Made by a program: the position numbers and the translations under genes | Source of the DNA: Polynucleobacter meluiroseus | GTDB lineage: Bacteria > Pseudomonadota > Gammaproteobacteria > Burkholderiales > Burkholderiaceae | Assembly (NCBI GenBank): GCA_945901245.1 | Contig: CAMDKY010000004.1 | Location: 1 to 64,000 of the forward strand | Direction of reading: 5' to 3' | Length of the DNA: 64,000 nt | The notes under the pieces: generated by a model | Database searches by the model: none | What the model was told of the DNA's origin: nothing | Seen by the model: only the letters and a program-made list of their open reading frames with translations | Shown: piece after piece, positions 17,567 to 26,706 of the stretch | Numbering within the stretch: the first letter of the stretch is position 1 | Layout of the letters: the number at the start of each line of letters is the position of its first letter

Positions 17567-18781
17567 TTAGGCTTTGGCGATCCCTAGTAGATGACCCATG
17601 TCTTTAAAGAAAATCTTGACGTGGGCCAGTGGCTTCTTGCGCACCAGCTTTTTATGCATGTATGACTCGAAGGTCAGCTTTTGCACATCCTTGTCTTCGC
17701 ACATCTTTACAAAGCTCTCGCGGCGTTTATTAGTGGTGTACCAAAAGTACTGCATGATGCCCAACACAATAAAGGTCAAACGGTGCTCTTTCATGAAGCG
17801 CTTGCGGGCCAGTTGCAGGCAGGCAGGATTCCTGCTTTCTAAAAATTCCATAACCGCTTCGCCAGCCAGTTGACCACCAAGCATGGCGTAATAAATGCCT
17901 TCACCCGATGCGGGAGCGACTACCCCAGCGGCATCCCCGGCGAGAATCACCTGCTTACCGTCGTCCCATTTTTTGAGGGGCTTCATTGGCAGGGGCGCGC
18001 CCTCATGGCGGACAAGCTCGGCATTTTCAAGGCCAATTTCTTTACGGAGCTTACCCACCGCATGGCGCAATGAGAAACCTTTGTCTGCACTACCTGTTCC
18101 TATGCTTAAGGTATCGCCGTGGGGAAATACCCAGCCATAAAAATCGGGGGACAGGGGTTTTTGATAAAACACATCGCAGCGATCCGGGTTGTACGAATCG
18201 GGCTTCACTGCGGGTGTCTTCACAATCTCATGATAGGCAAAGACGTAGTTGGCTTCGGCGCATCCCTTCACGCCGGCGCTGCGGCCCACTTGGGATTTAG
18301 CACCGTCAGCACCAATTACCGCCCTTGCCAAGATGCTATCCATTGCACCTTCAGCAGTTGACTTGTTATCGCGCACCTTAAAGTGAATGCGCGCCAAGTC
18401 ACCTTCGCGCGTTAACTTCTCAAAAATACCATCGCGTCGCTCTGCGCCGTGCTGCACCGCGCGGTTACGTAACCACTCATCGAATTGCGAGCGGTCAACC
18501 ATGCCGACAAAGCCATTTTCAATCTGGATATCAACCTTCTTGCCGGCTGGAGAAATCATCCGTGCTGAGGTTGATCTAGCAACTAGCAATTCATCGGGAA
18601 TCGCAAAGTCTTTAATCAAGCGCGGCGGTATTGCACCACCGCAAGGCTTAATACGACCCCGTCGGTCCAGTAACAAGACTTTCTTGCCTTTTTTGGCCAG
18701 GGTCTCTGCGGCCGTTGCGCCCGCTGGGCCGCCGCCGACAACAACGACATCGTAAATAAGGCTTTCTTGATTTGTTTGCAT
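17567..18781 (-). CDS. bchP: Geranylgeranyl diphosphate / bacteriochlorophyll reductase
   Basis: 404 residues from the ATG at 18781, chosen because GGAGAA lies eight bases upstream; a GTG at 18787 would add two residues. An N-terminal FAD-binding Rossmann motif (VVVGGGPAGATAAETLA) and the GGR signature (PCGGAIPPRL) identify BchP, which reduces the geranylgeranyl tail to phytyl. The start is 2 nt beyond the bch2 stop, keeping the conserved bchG-bch2-bchP order. Confidence 0.95.
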   Translation of the reverse strand: MQTNQESLIYDVVVVGGGPAGATAAETLAKKGKKVLLLDRRGRIKPCGGAIPPRLIKDFAIPDELLVARSTSARMISPAGKKVDIQIENGFVGMVDRSQFDEWLRNRAVQHGAERRDGIFEKLTREGDLARIHFKVRDNKSTAEGAMDSILARAVIGADGAKSQVGRSAGVKGCAEANYVFAYHEIVKTPAVKPDSYNPDRCDVFYQKPLSPDFYGWVFPHGDTLSIGTGSADKGFSLRHAVGKLRKEIGLENAELVRHEGAPLPMKPLKKWDDGKQVILAGDAAGVVAPASGEGIYYAMLGGQLAGEAVMEFLESRNPACLQLARKRFMKEHRLTFIVLGIMQYFWYTTNKRRESFVKMCEDKDVQKLTFESYMHKKLVRKKPLAHVKIFFKDMGHLLGIAKA

Positions 18782-18783
18782 AA

Positions 18784-20085
18784 TCACTTCTCCACTTTCG
18801 AAGCTAAATAGGCTGATGCGATAAATAATCCCGACTCAATACTGAAGACGCTGGCGTAGGCTAATGATTGGCTCTCCATCAGCGTTCTCGCGACATCGCT
18901 CGCGGCTGCGCCGAGCAGTCCGCCTACACCAAAAGCAATGGCTTGCGCGCCACCCCATAGGCCGATACGAACCCCTTCTTTACCTGCACCGCCAGCAACC
19001 GCCAAACGCATCATCGAGGCAATTGCAGCAATCGAGAATGCACCGTTGGCAAGGCCTAGGGCGAAGACATTAAAACGCAATGGCCACTCGGGTCCAACCA
19101 TGCTGCCAACCGCTAGTCCAAACATCGCGATGCCGGAAGCAATGCAGCCGTAAATCATCCACAGGCGCAAAGAGCCGCAATATGCCCGTAGTCGACTTGA
19201 TCCGCAAATCGCGACTAGCAGCATGCCCATCAATACGCCGGAATGCTGTACTCCCGAGAGACTGGTAGTCTCGCCGAGGCTATAACCGAAGACAATGCCA
19301 GCAAAGGGTTCTAGGATTAAGTCTTGCGAACTAAAAGCAAACATCGAGATAAAGATGAAGATGGAGAAGCGACGTGCATCAGGGTCAGCCCAAACCTCGG
19401 CAATGGCTTGTCTAAAAGGTGTTTTGCGTTCTGAGCGCGCATGGCTATTTTGCAATTCAGGGGTCTCCAGTCGATACAGAGCCGCCAATACAACCAACAC
19501 GGCAATCGTGGAGATAACACCCGAGATCACCACTACCTTATATGGCTCGTATGGATCTAAAAATTTACCGGCCATGATGCTGGTAAAGGCAAAGCCAAAA
19601 ATCATCATGAGCCACACAATGGTTGCTGCTGCTGCGCGGCGCTCATCGTTCACGCCCTTAGCAAGCAGTGCTAGCAGGGAGGTGCCGCTAATGCTCACCC
19701 CAATTCCTATTAAGAAGAAAGCCACTGCAGCGCAGGCAATTCCGAGAATAAGATAGCTTGCCATTAATGCCGTGGAGAGTGCTGCGCCAAATCCACCCAG
19801 CGCCAAAACACAAATACCGCCAATGATCCACGGGGTCTTTTTAGCCCCGCTGTCAGAGGCATGGCCCATGCGTGGGCGAATCACTTGAATGAAGTAATGA
19901 AATGCCACTAGCAAGCCTGGCAGAATCGCGGGTAGCGCCAACTCCACCACCATGATGCGATTAAGTGTTGAGGTGGTCATCACCACAATGCCGCCAATAG
20001 CCGTTTGCACTAAACCCAAACGGACGATGTCGAGCCAACCAAAGCCGCTGGTACGCACATAACTGGGATTGAGTGCAATGCCCAT
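18784..20085 (-). CDS. PucC-family major facilitator, Bch2 (ORF428-like)
   Basis: 433 residues with about 12 membrane helices, homologous to LhaA and PucC. Members between bchG and bchP (ORF428 of Rhodobacter capsulatus) are thought to help hand bacteriochlorophyll to the synthase or to nascent antenna complexes. Start and bchG stop overlap by 1 nt. The second family member in this window is lhaA at 25276-26706. Confidence 0.9.
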   Translation of the reverse strand: MGIALNPSYVRTSGFGWLDIVRLGLVQTAIGGIVVMTTSTLNRIMVVELALPAILPGLLVAFHYFIQVIRPRMGHASDSGAKKTPWIIGGICVLALGGFGAALSTALMASYLILGIACAAVAFFLIGIGVSISGTSLLALLAKGVNDERRAAAATIVWLMMIFGFAFTSIMAGKFLDPYEPYKVVVISGVISTIAVLVVLAALYRLETPELQNSHARSERKTPFRQAIAEVWADPDARRFSIFIFISMFAFSSQDLILEPFAGIVFGYSLGETTSLSGVQHSGVLMGMLLVAICGSSRLRAYCGSLRLWMIYGCIASGIAMFGLAVGSMVGPEWPLRFNVFALGLANGAFSIAAIASMMRLAVAGGAGKEGVRIGLWGGAQAIAFGVGGLLGAAASDVARTLMESQSLAYASVFSIESGLFIASAYLASKVEK

Positions 20086-20966
20086 TAGCGTACTCCGTAT
20101 GCGTGAATTGCAAACGCCGAAACCATCATGCCACTCACTAGTAGAGGCACACCAAAGCCACTATAGAAGAGTGCGTAGCGCACGGGATCCGATAAAAACT
20201 TTCGCATCAATAAAAGTTGACACACAATTAAGCCAGCGATGGCCAGTGCGTAATTACTGCGATCCCAATACAAGAGCAAGATTAGAACAATCACTTGCGG
20301 CACAACCATGACCCAGCACGCCAAGCGAGCCGCCCGATCCACGCCCAGCTGTACTGGCAATGAACGCACACCCATCTTGCGATCACCTTCTATTGCCTTG
20401 AAATCGTTGAGTGTCATGATGCCGTGGGCACTCAGGCTATACAAGATAGCAAAGGTCAGTGACTGCACGCTCGGCGCCAGACCGCCAGCAAGCAGGGCTG
20501 CGCCCGTTACCCAAGCTAGCCCTTCATAACTAAATCCGCAGGCTAGATTACCCCACCAGCCATTTTGTTTTAGTCTTACTGGTGGCATGCTATATGCCCA
20601 AGCCAAGATCAAGGCCAAGACCGTCGCAATAAATCCCCAGTGGCCTAATGCACTCGCAAGCAAGAGTGAAAGGATTGACCACGCGATGGCAATATACAAA
20701 CCCCAGTGACCTGGAATGCGCCCCGATGGAATGGGTCGATTGGGTTCGTTGATGGCATCGACGTGGCGATCAAACCAATCGTTGGTAGCTTGACTGGATG
20801 CGCAGACTAAAGGTCCAGTGAGAACTAAGCCTATCAACATGATCTGCCAATTGGCAGTAATCGAATAGCCGGAGGAGATTGCGCCACACGCAAACGCCCA
20901 CATCGGCGGAAACCACGTAATGGGTTTGAGCAGCGTTGCAACAGCACTGATCTGAGGCATATTCAT
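20085..20966 (-). CDS. bchG: Bacteriochlorophyll synthase (geranylgeranyltransferase)
   Basis: 293 residues, a UbiA-superfamily prenyltransferase with about nine helices. The prenyl-diphosphate motif NDWFDRHVDAINEPNRPIPSG is intact (DRxxDxxNEPxRPIPSG). It esterifies bacteriochlorophyllide with geranylgeranyl diphosphate. It is the first gene after a 137-nt gap, so it heads the operon that runs to bciB. A PpsR box lies 30 bp upstream. No Shine-Dalgarno precedes the ATG at 20966; an in-frame ATG two codons on (20960) also lacks one. Confidence 0.96.
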   Translation of the reverse strand: MNMPQISAVATLLKPITWFPPMWAFACGAISSGYSITANWQIMLIGLVLTGPLVCASSQATNDWFDRHVDAINEPNRPIPSGRIPGHWGLYIAIAWSILSLLLASALGHWGFIATVLALILAWAYSMPPVRLKQNGWWGNLACGFSYEGLAWVTGAALLAGGLAPSVQSLTFAILYSLSAHGIMTLNDFKAIEGDRKMGVRSLPVQLGVDRAARLACWVMVVPQVIVLILLLYWDRSNYALAIAGLIVCQLLLMRKFLSDPVRYALFYSGFGVPLLVSGMMVSAFAIHAYGVR

Positions 20967-20996
20967 GTAAATAATTTTTACATTGACACATCAGAC

Positions 20997-21014
20997 TGTC
21001 AACTAAATTTGACA
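20997..21014 (-). promoter_or_regulatory. PpsR/CrtJ box upstream of bchG
   Basis: TGTCAACTAAATTTGACA fits TGT-N12-ACA exactly and is an inverted repeat (TGTCAA/TTGACA). On the minus strand its TTGACA could serve as a -35 box, with TAAAAA 16 bp downstream (20975-20980) as -10. In the alternative reading shared with other promoters here, CAAATT inside the box is the -10. An 8-bp-spaced partner (20971-20988) keeps only the ACA half. Confidence 0.75.
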
Positions 21015-21042
21015 CTATTAGGACCTGAATCGCTAAGGACTA

Positions 21043-21048
21043 ACCCTA
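21043..21048 (-). promoter_or_regulatory. Upstream TAGGGT element of bchG
   Basis: Reads TAGGGT on the gene strand, beginning 29 bp from the end of the PpsR box. The same core lies 28-30 bp from the boxes at bchF, bchC and crtE. No known factor is assigned. Confidence 0.45.
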
Positions 21049-21071
21049 TTATGCGGGTTTACCATTAGTCT

Positions 21072-21088
21072 GGTGGACGAAAACCACC
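21072..21088 (-). terminator. Weak hairpin after puhE
   Basis: GGTGG and CCACC pair across a 7-nt loop, 16 nt beyond the puhE stop. There is no U-tract, so it is at best a weak terminator or an mRNA-end stabiliser. Confidence 0.25.
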
Positions 21089-21103
21089 CTAGACATAAAA
21101 CGA

Positions 21104-21865
21104 TCAACGCCCCTCGCGAAATCCCCACTTCCACAAGCCTTCACTGGAAAAAGGCAAGACCAATAAGACATGCTCCAAAATGCCGAGCGATAAGAGTGTC
21201 GCCAGCAGGGTTTTGGACGTCAGGGCAAAGGCACTCTCCGTCGCAGTAAATACATCAATCCACAGTGGCGTTACTACAAGCATCGCTAGCACCACTGAAA
21301 ATGGCATGAGGTAATTCATGGCGCGGCGACGGAAATAGGTCTGTAAATACTTGAGGTGATCCGGCAAGAAACGTTCATTCAAATTGAGAACGCCGAGAAA
21401 GATATTAATCTTGGCACTTTGGCGCATCACCCACAAAATCACGAAAGCCCAAAGGCCAGTTGTATTCACAGCATCAACATGCAGAATAGCTAAGATAATT
21501 CCCAGCGCTAGCAAGGCAAGTTCATGGTGGTTAATGGTCTGGAACGCAAACCACGCGCGTTGCCAGCCTTTAGCATCCACCGGACAAAGCGCACGGCGGG
21601 AGCCGGTGATGTAGCCGAGCAAGAAAGCCAATTCTTGCCAACCCCAAATCAATATTGCGCAGGTAAATGCACAGTAGGCCCCTAGCACCGTATCTTGCGT
21701 ACTGGAAATACTAATGCCCCAAAAAGCAAAAAAGAGCAAAACACACGATGCTAAAAAAATAAGGCGGAAGTACTTTTTAGAAAATCCATCGAGCCACAAA
21801 ATCGCCCCCGTACTAAACCACCACACCAGTACGGCAAAAGCAAGCGGAACGATCCAGGCTGACAT
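21104..21865 (-). CDS. puhE: Photosynthetic complex assembly protein PuhE
   Basis: 253 residues with about eight hydrophobic helices and the DUF3623 pattern (e.g. RAWFAFQTINHHELALLALG, NIFLGVLNLNERFLPDHLKYL). Loss of puhE in Rhodobacter perturbs reaction-centre assembly and bacteriochlorophyll production. It ends the bchF-puh superoperon, 25 nt after acsF. Confidence 0.92.
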   Translation of the reverse strand: MSAWIVPLAFAVLVWWFSTGAILWLDGFSKKYFRLIFLASCVLLFFAFWGISISSTQDTVLGAYCAFTCAILIWGWQELAFLLGYITGSRRALCPVDAKGWQRAWFAFQTINHHELALLALGIILAILHVDAVNTTGLWAFVILWVMRQSAKINIFLGVLNLNERFLPDHLKYLQTYFRRRAMNYLMPFSVVLAMLVVTPLWIDVFTATESAFALTSKTLLATLLSLGILEHVLLVLPFSSEGLWKWGFREGR

Positions 21866-21890
21866 TAGGATGCAAGGATACTATTCATAC

Positions 21891-22958
21891 TTACCAAGCC
21901 GGGGCCATGCGAATATCGGCAGGCAATGCGTTTGGTACCACAGGGAGCGTGTAAATGCGGACAAATACCAAAGCCGCATTGGCCGCCAAGAAGCCACGTT
22001 TCACATAGGAAAAGATGCCGCCCTGTACCTTAGCTGCCTCGACCGCATCGGAGATTTCACGCAGACGCTCAAAGCCAGCCCATAAGCGCTCATCGTCTAA
22101 ATTGATTGTGAATGGAAATACCTGCTTTGAAATATCCGATGTGATCTGCAGTACTTTGCGATCGTAGTCGGCAACCGATACGCCTAAGGCCGCATGAAAC
22201 TCGGGCCGTGAATGATCTCGCACGTACATAGTGGCATAGACAGCAATTAAGAAGAAACGGATCCACAACTTATTACGGCCCTCGAGCAAATACGGATTGG
22301 CGCGCATCATGAGAGCAAACGCTTCACCATGACGGAATTCATCGTTACACCACTTTTCAAACCAGGTGAAGATCGGATGAAAGCGCAGCTCAGGGTGTTT
22401 TTCAATAATGCGAAAGATGGTGATGTAGCGTGCGTAGCCAATCTTCTCAGATAAATAGGTTGCATAGAAAATAAACTTGGGCTTAAAGAAGGTGTATTTT
22501 TTCTCGCGGGCCAAGAATCCCAAGTCGACGCCGATACCAAAGTCTTTTAGCCACTGATTAATAAAACCGGCATGGCGACTTTCATCGCGCGCCATGTAGG
22601 AAAACAGGTCTTTTAAATCGGGGTTCTGCACGCGCTTTTTGATTTCAGCGTAAAGTACACAACCTGAAAACTCCGACGTAATCGAACTAATTAAGAAATC
22701 CAGAAACTCTTGATACAAGCCTTCGGGCAATTGCGAATAGTCCTTCACCATGTCATCAGGGCGTTGAAAGTGCGTTTGATTAATGTCCTTATCAAACTCC
22801 TTCATCAGGCGATTCCACTCAGGCCGCACCGACTCAATATCAAAGCTATCCATTTCTTTAAAGTCAGTCGTATAAAAACGGGGGCTTAAGATCGTGTTAT
22901 CTAAAGCGCGATCAGTTGACTCGCTAATTGGATTGGCGTGCATGGTTGCGCTGGTCAT
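21891..22958 (-). CDS. acsF: Aerobic Mg-protoporphyrin IX monomethyl ester cyclase
   Basis: 355 residues of the ferritin-like di-iron oxygenase family. The iron-ligand motifs [14 protein letters not shown] and [12 protein letters not shown] (E...ExxH) and a second ExxH-type segment ([16 protein letters not shown]) are intact. It forms the isocyclic ring E using O2. No bchE (oxygen-independent cyclase) appears in the window, which suggests pigment synthesis under oxic conditions. The start overlaps orf123 by 4 nt. Confidence 0.97.
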   Translation of the reverse strand: MTSATMHANPISESTDRALDNTILSPRFYTTDFKEMDSFDIESVRPEWNRLMKEFDKDINQTHFQRPDDMVKDYSQLPEGLYQEFLDFLISSITSEFSGCVLYAEIKKRVQNPDLKDLFSYMARDESRHAGFINQWLKDFGIGVDLGFLAREKKYTFFKPKFIFYATYLSEKIGYARYITIFRIIEKHPELRFHPIFTWFEKWCNDEFRHGEAFALMMRANPYLLEGRNKLWIRFFLIAVYATMYVRDHSRPEFHAALGVSVADYDRKVLQITSDISKQVFPFTINLDDERLWAGFERLREISDAVEAAKVQGGIFSYVKRGFLAANAALVFVRIYTLPVVPNALPADIRMAPAW

Positions 22959-23326
22959 ACTTCTAACCTCTTTCCTAAATTCATATTTATGGCCGTTGTA
23001 TTGCCCGCCTGACTTTCTGCTGCTTTCAGTCTAGGGTACTTTTTGGTATGGGAAAAGCGGGTAGTGGAAAAACTCACTTCATACAACATGGTGAGCTCAA
23101 GTCGTGCCGTGCAATAGGTCCATAGACGACTCAAAAGCCCAGCCCGTGAAACAGTTGCTCTGCGGGTGTATTCGATTTGCTGCCCAAACTCAATCTGAGT
23201 TAGTGGATCATGTATTAAAACCTGGTCACCTGGGCCAACCTCGACCCCATTTAACTCCACATGGGCGTACAAGAATTCAGCGGTGTTCGACAGCTGAACT
23301 CGGCAATCGACTATTTCTTTATCCAT
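22955..23326 (-). CDS. Conserved PGC protein between puhC and acsF (orf123)
   Basis: 123 residues, soluble, no signal peptide. The middle looks like a small beta-rich fold ([21 protein letters not shown]) followed by a basic Tyr/Thr-rich stretch. It overlaps puhC by 1 nt and acsF by 4 nt, so its translation is tightly coupled to both. Genes at this place occur in other beta-proteobacterial PGCs (general knowledge). An assembly or cyclase-accessory role is possible but not shown. It does not look like the known cyclase subunit BciE/Ycf54. Confidence 0.75.
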   Translation of the reverse strand: MDKEIVDCRVQLSNTAEFLYAHVELNGVEVGPGDQVLIHDPLTQIEFGQQIEYTRRATVSRAGLLSRLWTYCTARLELTMLYEVSFSTTRFSHTKKYPRLKAAESQAGNTTAINMNLGKRLEV

Positions 23327-23781
23327 TACTGCGCCCCTTGTGGCTTAAGCATCACTGCAAACTCGACAACATTGTCTTTTCCAAATGACTCTAAATCAAT
23401 CCGATTGCCCGTAGCCGGATCCAATAAAGTCAAACGACCGTCTGCTCGCGCAATTAACTCAAATGGAACAGATTGGTTTACTTCTTTAATGCGCCGCTCA
23501 CGCGCCATAGCCCGCAAGATTCCCCGAACAAACCCAGCCTCGCCCTCGATCACTTTGACTATCTGACCGTCGGGCGCTGATATGACAGCAATAGAACCGT
23601 CACTGCGATCTTCAAAGCGCAATTGCTTGGTAATTACCGCCTTCGCATCCGCCTCACGCGTCAACTTTCCTGTATTCACGTAGTCGGCCACAAATAAAAT
23701 CAAGGCAGCCAAACTGCTCACAGCAATCAGTGCCAGGTATTTTGGTATGGGCATACCGCGGGTAGGCTGAGCTGTGTTCAT
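23326..23781 (-). CDS. puhC: Photosynthetic complex assembly protein PuhC
   Basis: 151 residues: a short cytoplasmic start (MNTAQPTRGMPIPK), one membrane helix (YLALIAVSSLAALILFVADY) and a periplasmic beta domain. PuhC is needed for efficient LH1-RC assembly. ATGA overlap with puhB upstream and a 1-nt overlap with orf123 downstream. Confidence 0.92.
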   Translation of the reverse strand: MNTAQPTRGMPIPKYLALIAVSSLAALILFVADYVNTGKLTREADAKAVITKQLRFEDRSDGSIAVISAPDGQIVKVIEGEAGFVRGILRAMARERRIKEVNQSVPFELIARADGRLTLLDPATGNRIDLESFGKDNVVEFAVMLKPQGAQ

Positions 23782-24488
23782 GCGGCTTTGATTTCTCCAT
23801 TTAATCCAGAAGTACGACTAACTTGCACCTCAGGATACAAGAGGGTATCGCTTTTTGCTGAGCGCATCGTTTGTTCGGCTAATTCCACTTGATTTACCTC
23901 AGACCACGCATCCGATAACAAGCTAGCAACCCGCTGACTATCAGGGATGCAACGCAACATGGGCTCAGGATTAGCCCAAGCACCGGGTTTGGCGTGTGGC
24001 CACAAATGAAATACCGCTATCTTAGTTTGTACATCGAGCTTCAATGGAATGTCGCCAATACCATTTTTTCCGACATTCAAGCCCGCACTTTGTATTTTCG
24101 ACAGGGGTAAATTGAATGTCATGCCCAGCACAATACCAATACGCATCACGATGCGGCGATCCGTCAGCGTATATAGCGTGGTGGAACTAATTAAGTAAGC
24201 AAAATAGGCAACCAAACCAAGACACATAGCAGACAATACAGACATCCACACCATCGACATGGCCAGACTGGCAAATGCATCACCATCATAGATACCCGAA
24301 AATAAACGGTAGGCTAGCAAAATTCCAAAGTAAATTACCAGCGCCCGCATGTGGAAGACCCGCAATGCTACTGCCTTAAAGTCAGGCGCACCCTGCCAAA
24401 GGATGGATTCCCCCTTTGGCAACTTCTCTGGTAGGCCAAGCTGAGCCTCGAATTCATGCTCAGGACTTGAATGCAGGTTGGGGTTCAT
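23778..24488 (-). CDS. puhB: Reaction-centre assembly protein PuhB
   Basis: 236 residues with three hydrophobic helices and a PH-like region (YTLTDRRIVMRIGIVLGMTFNLPL). PuhB is a dimeric reaction-centre assembly factor. 4-nt overlaps with puhA and puhC. Confidence 0.92.
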   Translation of the reverse strand: MNPNLHSSPEHEFEAQLGLPEKLPKGESILWQGAPDFKAVALRVFHMRALVIYFGILLAYRLFSGIYDGDAFASLAMSMVWMSVLSAMCLGLVAYFAYLISSTTLYTLTDRRIVMRIGIVLGMTFNLPLSKIQSAGLNVGKNGIGDIPLKLDVQTKIAVFHLWPHAKPGAWANPEPMLRCIPDSQRVASLLSDAWSEVNQVELAEQTMRSAKSDTLLYPEVQVSRTSGLNGEIKAA

Positions 24489-25252
24489 AGGAGTGGCTCC
24501 TGGCGATCTGGCGTAGCGTATAAAGTACCGCCGCCGTAGTACGCCATGACCTTCTCTTCTTCCAATAAGGTAATTTGCTCTGGATGCTTCGTGGTAGGCA
24601 CATGGGCAAACTGGGTCGATAAAATCGATTGCACCGTGATTTGCTCTTTACCAATTCGGCTGAAGTTCATTGGCAGTAATACAGTTTTGCCGCTATCCAA
24701 CTTAACTTCCAAATAGCGAATCGTCACTTCCATGTGATCGATCCAAGCATCCGCAACAGTGCCGGCCAAATTACCGTCGGCGCCCACCACCTTCATACCA
24801 ATGGGGTTACGATCTTTGCTCGATAAACCAAACTCGGGCAATAAACGCAGTGGCCGAATGCGAGCATGGCCCTCTAAGTCATAGTCGACATGATCGGCGC
24901 GTTGCGCATACGATCCTGGACCTACCCCAGCCAGCATGGGATTACCGGTCGGCTGCATGGGTGCGCCATTCCAAGGATGTGCTGGCTCAGCGGCAATGCG
25001 CTCTACCTCGGGCGGCGTAGGTAATGGTGCCGTATAGGTTTTACCGAATTCGGTTTTATACGTCACTGGTCGCGGCATACCTAAAATACCATCTTCGTGG
25101 CGTACTTTGCCATAACGCTCGGTCTCCAGCGGAAAGCCTTCGCGCTTACCTTCCAGGGTCAAGTAAATGACGAGCCCTATGAAAAAAAGCAAAAAGATAT
25201 AAAAAGCGATTTGTGCTACATCGATGTATTGCGTTATTGCTCCGGTTCCCAT
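24485..25252 (-). CDS. puhA: Reaction centre H subunit
   Basis: 255 residues: one N-terminal membrane helix (IAFYIFLLFFIGLVIYLTLEG) and a cytoplasmic PRC-barrel domain (KVVGADGNLAGTVADAWID) that caps the L/M heterodimer and shapes the proton path to QB. Length and layout are normal. 23 nt after lhaA. Confidence 0.97.
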   Translation of the reverse strand: MGTGAITQYIDVAQIAFYIFLLFFIGLVIYLTLEGKREGFPLETERYGKVRHEDGILGMPRPVTYKTEFGKTYTAPLPTPPEVERIAAEPAHPWNGAPMQPTGNPMLAGVGPGSYAQRADHVDYDLEGHARIRPLRLLPEFGLSSKDRNPIGMKVVGADGNLAGTVADAWIDHMEVTIRYLEVKLDSGKTVLLPMNFSRIGKEQITVQSILSTQFAHVPTTKHPEQITLLEEEKVMAYYGGGTLYATPDRQEPLL

Positions 25253-25275
25253 TTTCTACTCCTTTACAAAATTAA

Positions 25276-26706
25276 CTAGCCTGGAAAATCAGCTAAACCA
25301 AACTTTTTGATACCTGAAACAGGGCGTTGATGGCGACTTGCCACCAAGGGGCCCAATGCGACGAGTGTTGCAAACAACAAATAAATCTCAATGTGATAGA
25401 CCACGCTATACCCAGTACCTGCAGTATTTAGAACTGGTCCAATGGCGCCGCTAGTAGCGAGCGTGGAGACCCCATCCCGAATGACACCGCCTATCGACAT
25501 ACCAATACCAGAGCAGGTTGCTGTGACTGCGCCCCAGGCACCAATCACCATCCCGGTCATATTGTCTTGATCGATGCTCATAGCGATGGTGAGCGTACTA
25601 ACCGCAAATAAACCACCACCAAATCCGATTAAGAAAGCACCCACCCGAAATAAGGTGGCGGAATTGAGGGGCTCTGAAAAAATCACCGACGTAAATGCCA
25701 GTAGGCCGACTAGTAGTCCAATCGATGCAATTCGGTAGGCATTAATGCCCCTCACTAACCAACGGGCCGACAGAATAAACGCTAGTAGCGATCCACCTGA
25801 AATCAAAGCGGTTAGTAAGCTCGTTGCCGACACACTTAAGCCCAAAATCTCGCCGCCGTAGGGCTCTAAGATAACGTCTTGCATGCTAAACGCCATGGTT
25901 CCCAGGCCCAGCATAATTAGAAAGCGCTTCACTTGCGGCATCGCGATAAAAGTCTTCCATGATGCAGAGAACGCAGGCTGCGAAATGCTAGGGTGGGTTT
26001 TGTGCGGCTGGCGCACCTCTTGTTTCCACAGGGCAATGAGATTCAGAATTAAAGTGACCGATGCCGCCCCCTGAATCACCTGAATTAATTGCACTTGGGT
26101 AAATGGCTTGAGTAACAAACTAAATACAATACCGCTCACCACCATACCAACTAGTAGCATCACATACATCAGGGCAACAACGCGTGGGCGATTTTTTGGT
26201 TCGGCTAAATCGGTTGCTAATGCTAAGCCTGCGGTTTGCGTGGTTTGCATGCCAGCACCAACCAGCAAAAAGGCAAAGGCACTCGCAATATAACTAAACC
26301 AAATGGGCCAGTGGGTATCGCCAGACATCAAGATCAGAGCAAATGGCATGATCGCTAGGCCACCGAATTGCAACCAGGTGCCGATCCAAATATATGGGAC
26401 GCGTTTCCAGCCCAAAATAGAGCGGTGTGTATCGGAGCGGTGCCCAATCAGCGCCCGAAAGGGAGCAAAGATTAAAGGCAAGGCAACCATCAAGGCCACC
26501 ATCCAAGCACTTATGCCCATCTCCACAATCATCACGCGGTTCAAGGTGCCGATAAGTAAAGTTGCCGCCATGCCTACCGTCACTTGGAATAAAGACAAAC
26601 GCAATAAACGGCTCAGCGGTAAGTCAGCTGTAGCAACATCCGCAAAGGGCAAGAAGCGCGGATTAATCCGCGTCCATGCCTTGGCCGTTTTAAAAAATTG
26701 CATCAT
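25276..26706 (-). CDS. lhaA: LhaA, PucC-family LH1 assembly protein
   Basis: 476 residues, about 12 membrane helices, MFS fold of the PucC family (GMAATLLIGTLNRVMIVEMG, SMQDVILEPYGGEILGLS). LhaA promotes LH1 assembly next to the reaction centre, probably by delivering pigment. ATGA overlap with bchM upstream. Paralogue of the bch2 product at 18784-20085. Confidence 0.94.
   Translation of the reverse strand: MMQFFKTAKAWTRINPRFLPFADVATADLPLSRLLRLSLFQVTVGMAATLLIGTLNRVMIVEMGISAWMVALMVALPLIFAPFRALIGHRSDTHRSILGWKRVPYIWIGTWLQFGGLAIMPFALILMSGDTHWPIWFSYIASAFAFLLVGAGMQTTQTAGLALATDLAEPKNRPRVVALMYVMLLVGMVVSGIVFSLLLKPFTQVQLIQVIQGAASVTLILNLIALWKQEVRQPHKTHPSISQPAFSASWKTFIAMPQVKRFLIMLGLGTMAFSMQDVILEPYGGEILGLSVSATSLLTALISGGSLLAFILSARWLVRGINAYRIASIGLLVGLLAFTSVIFSEPLNSATLFRVGAFLIGFGGGLFAVSTLTIAMSIDQDNMTGMVIGAWGAVTATCSGIGMSIGGVIRDGVSTLATSGAIGPVLNTAGTGYSVVYHIEIYLLFATLVALGPLVASRHQRPVSGIKKFGLADFPG

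Noticed and set aside
19295-19756. 153-codon plus-strand frame inside bch2
   Set aside because: Antisense shadow of a hydrophobic gene, with Lys/Ala/Ser composition reflecting the reverse complement.
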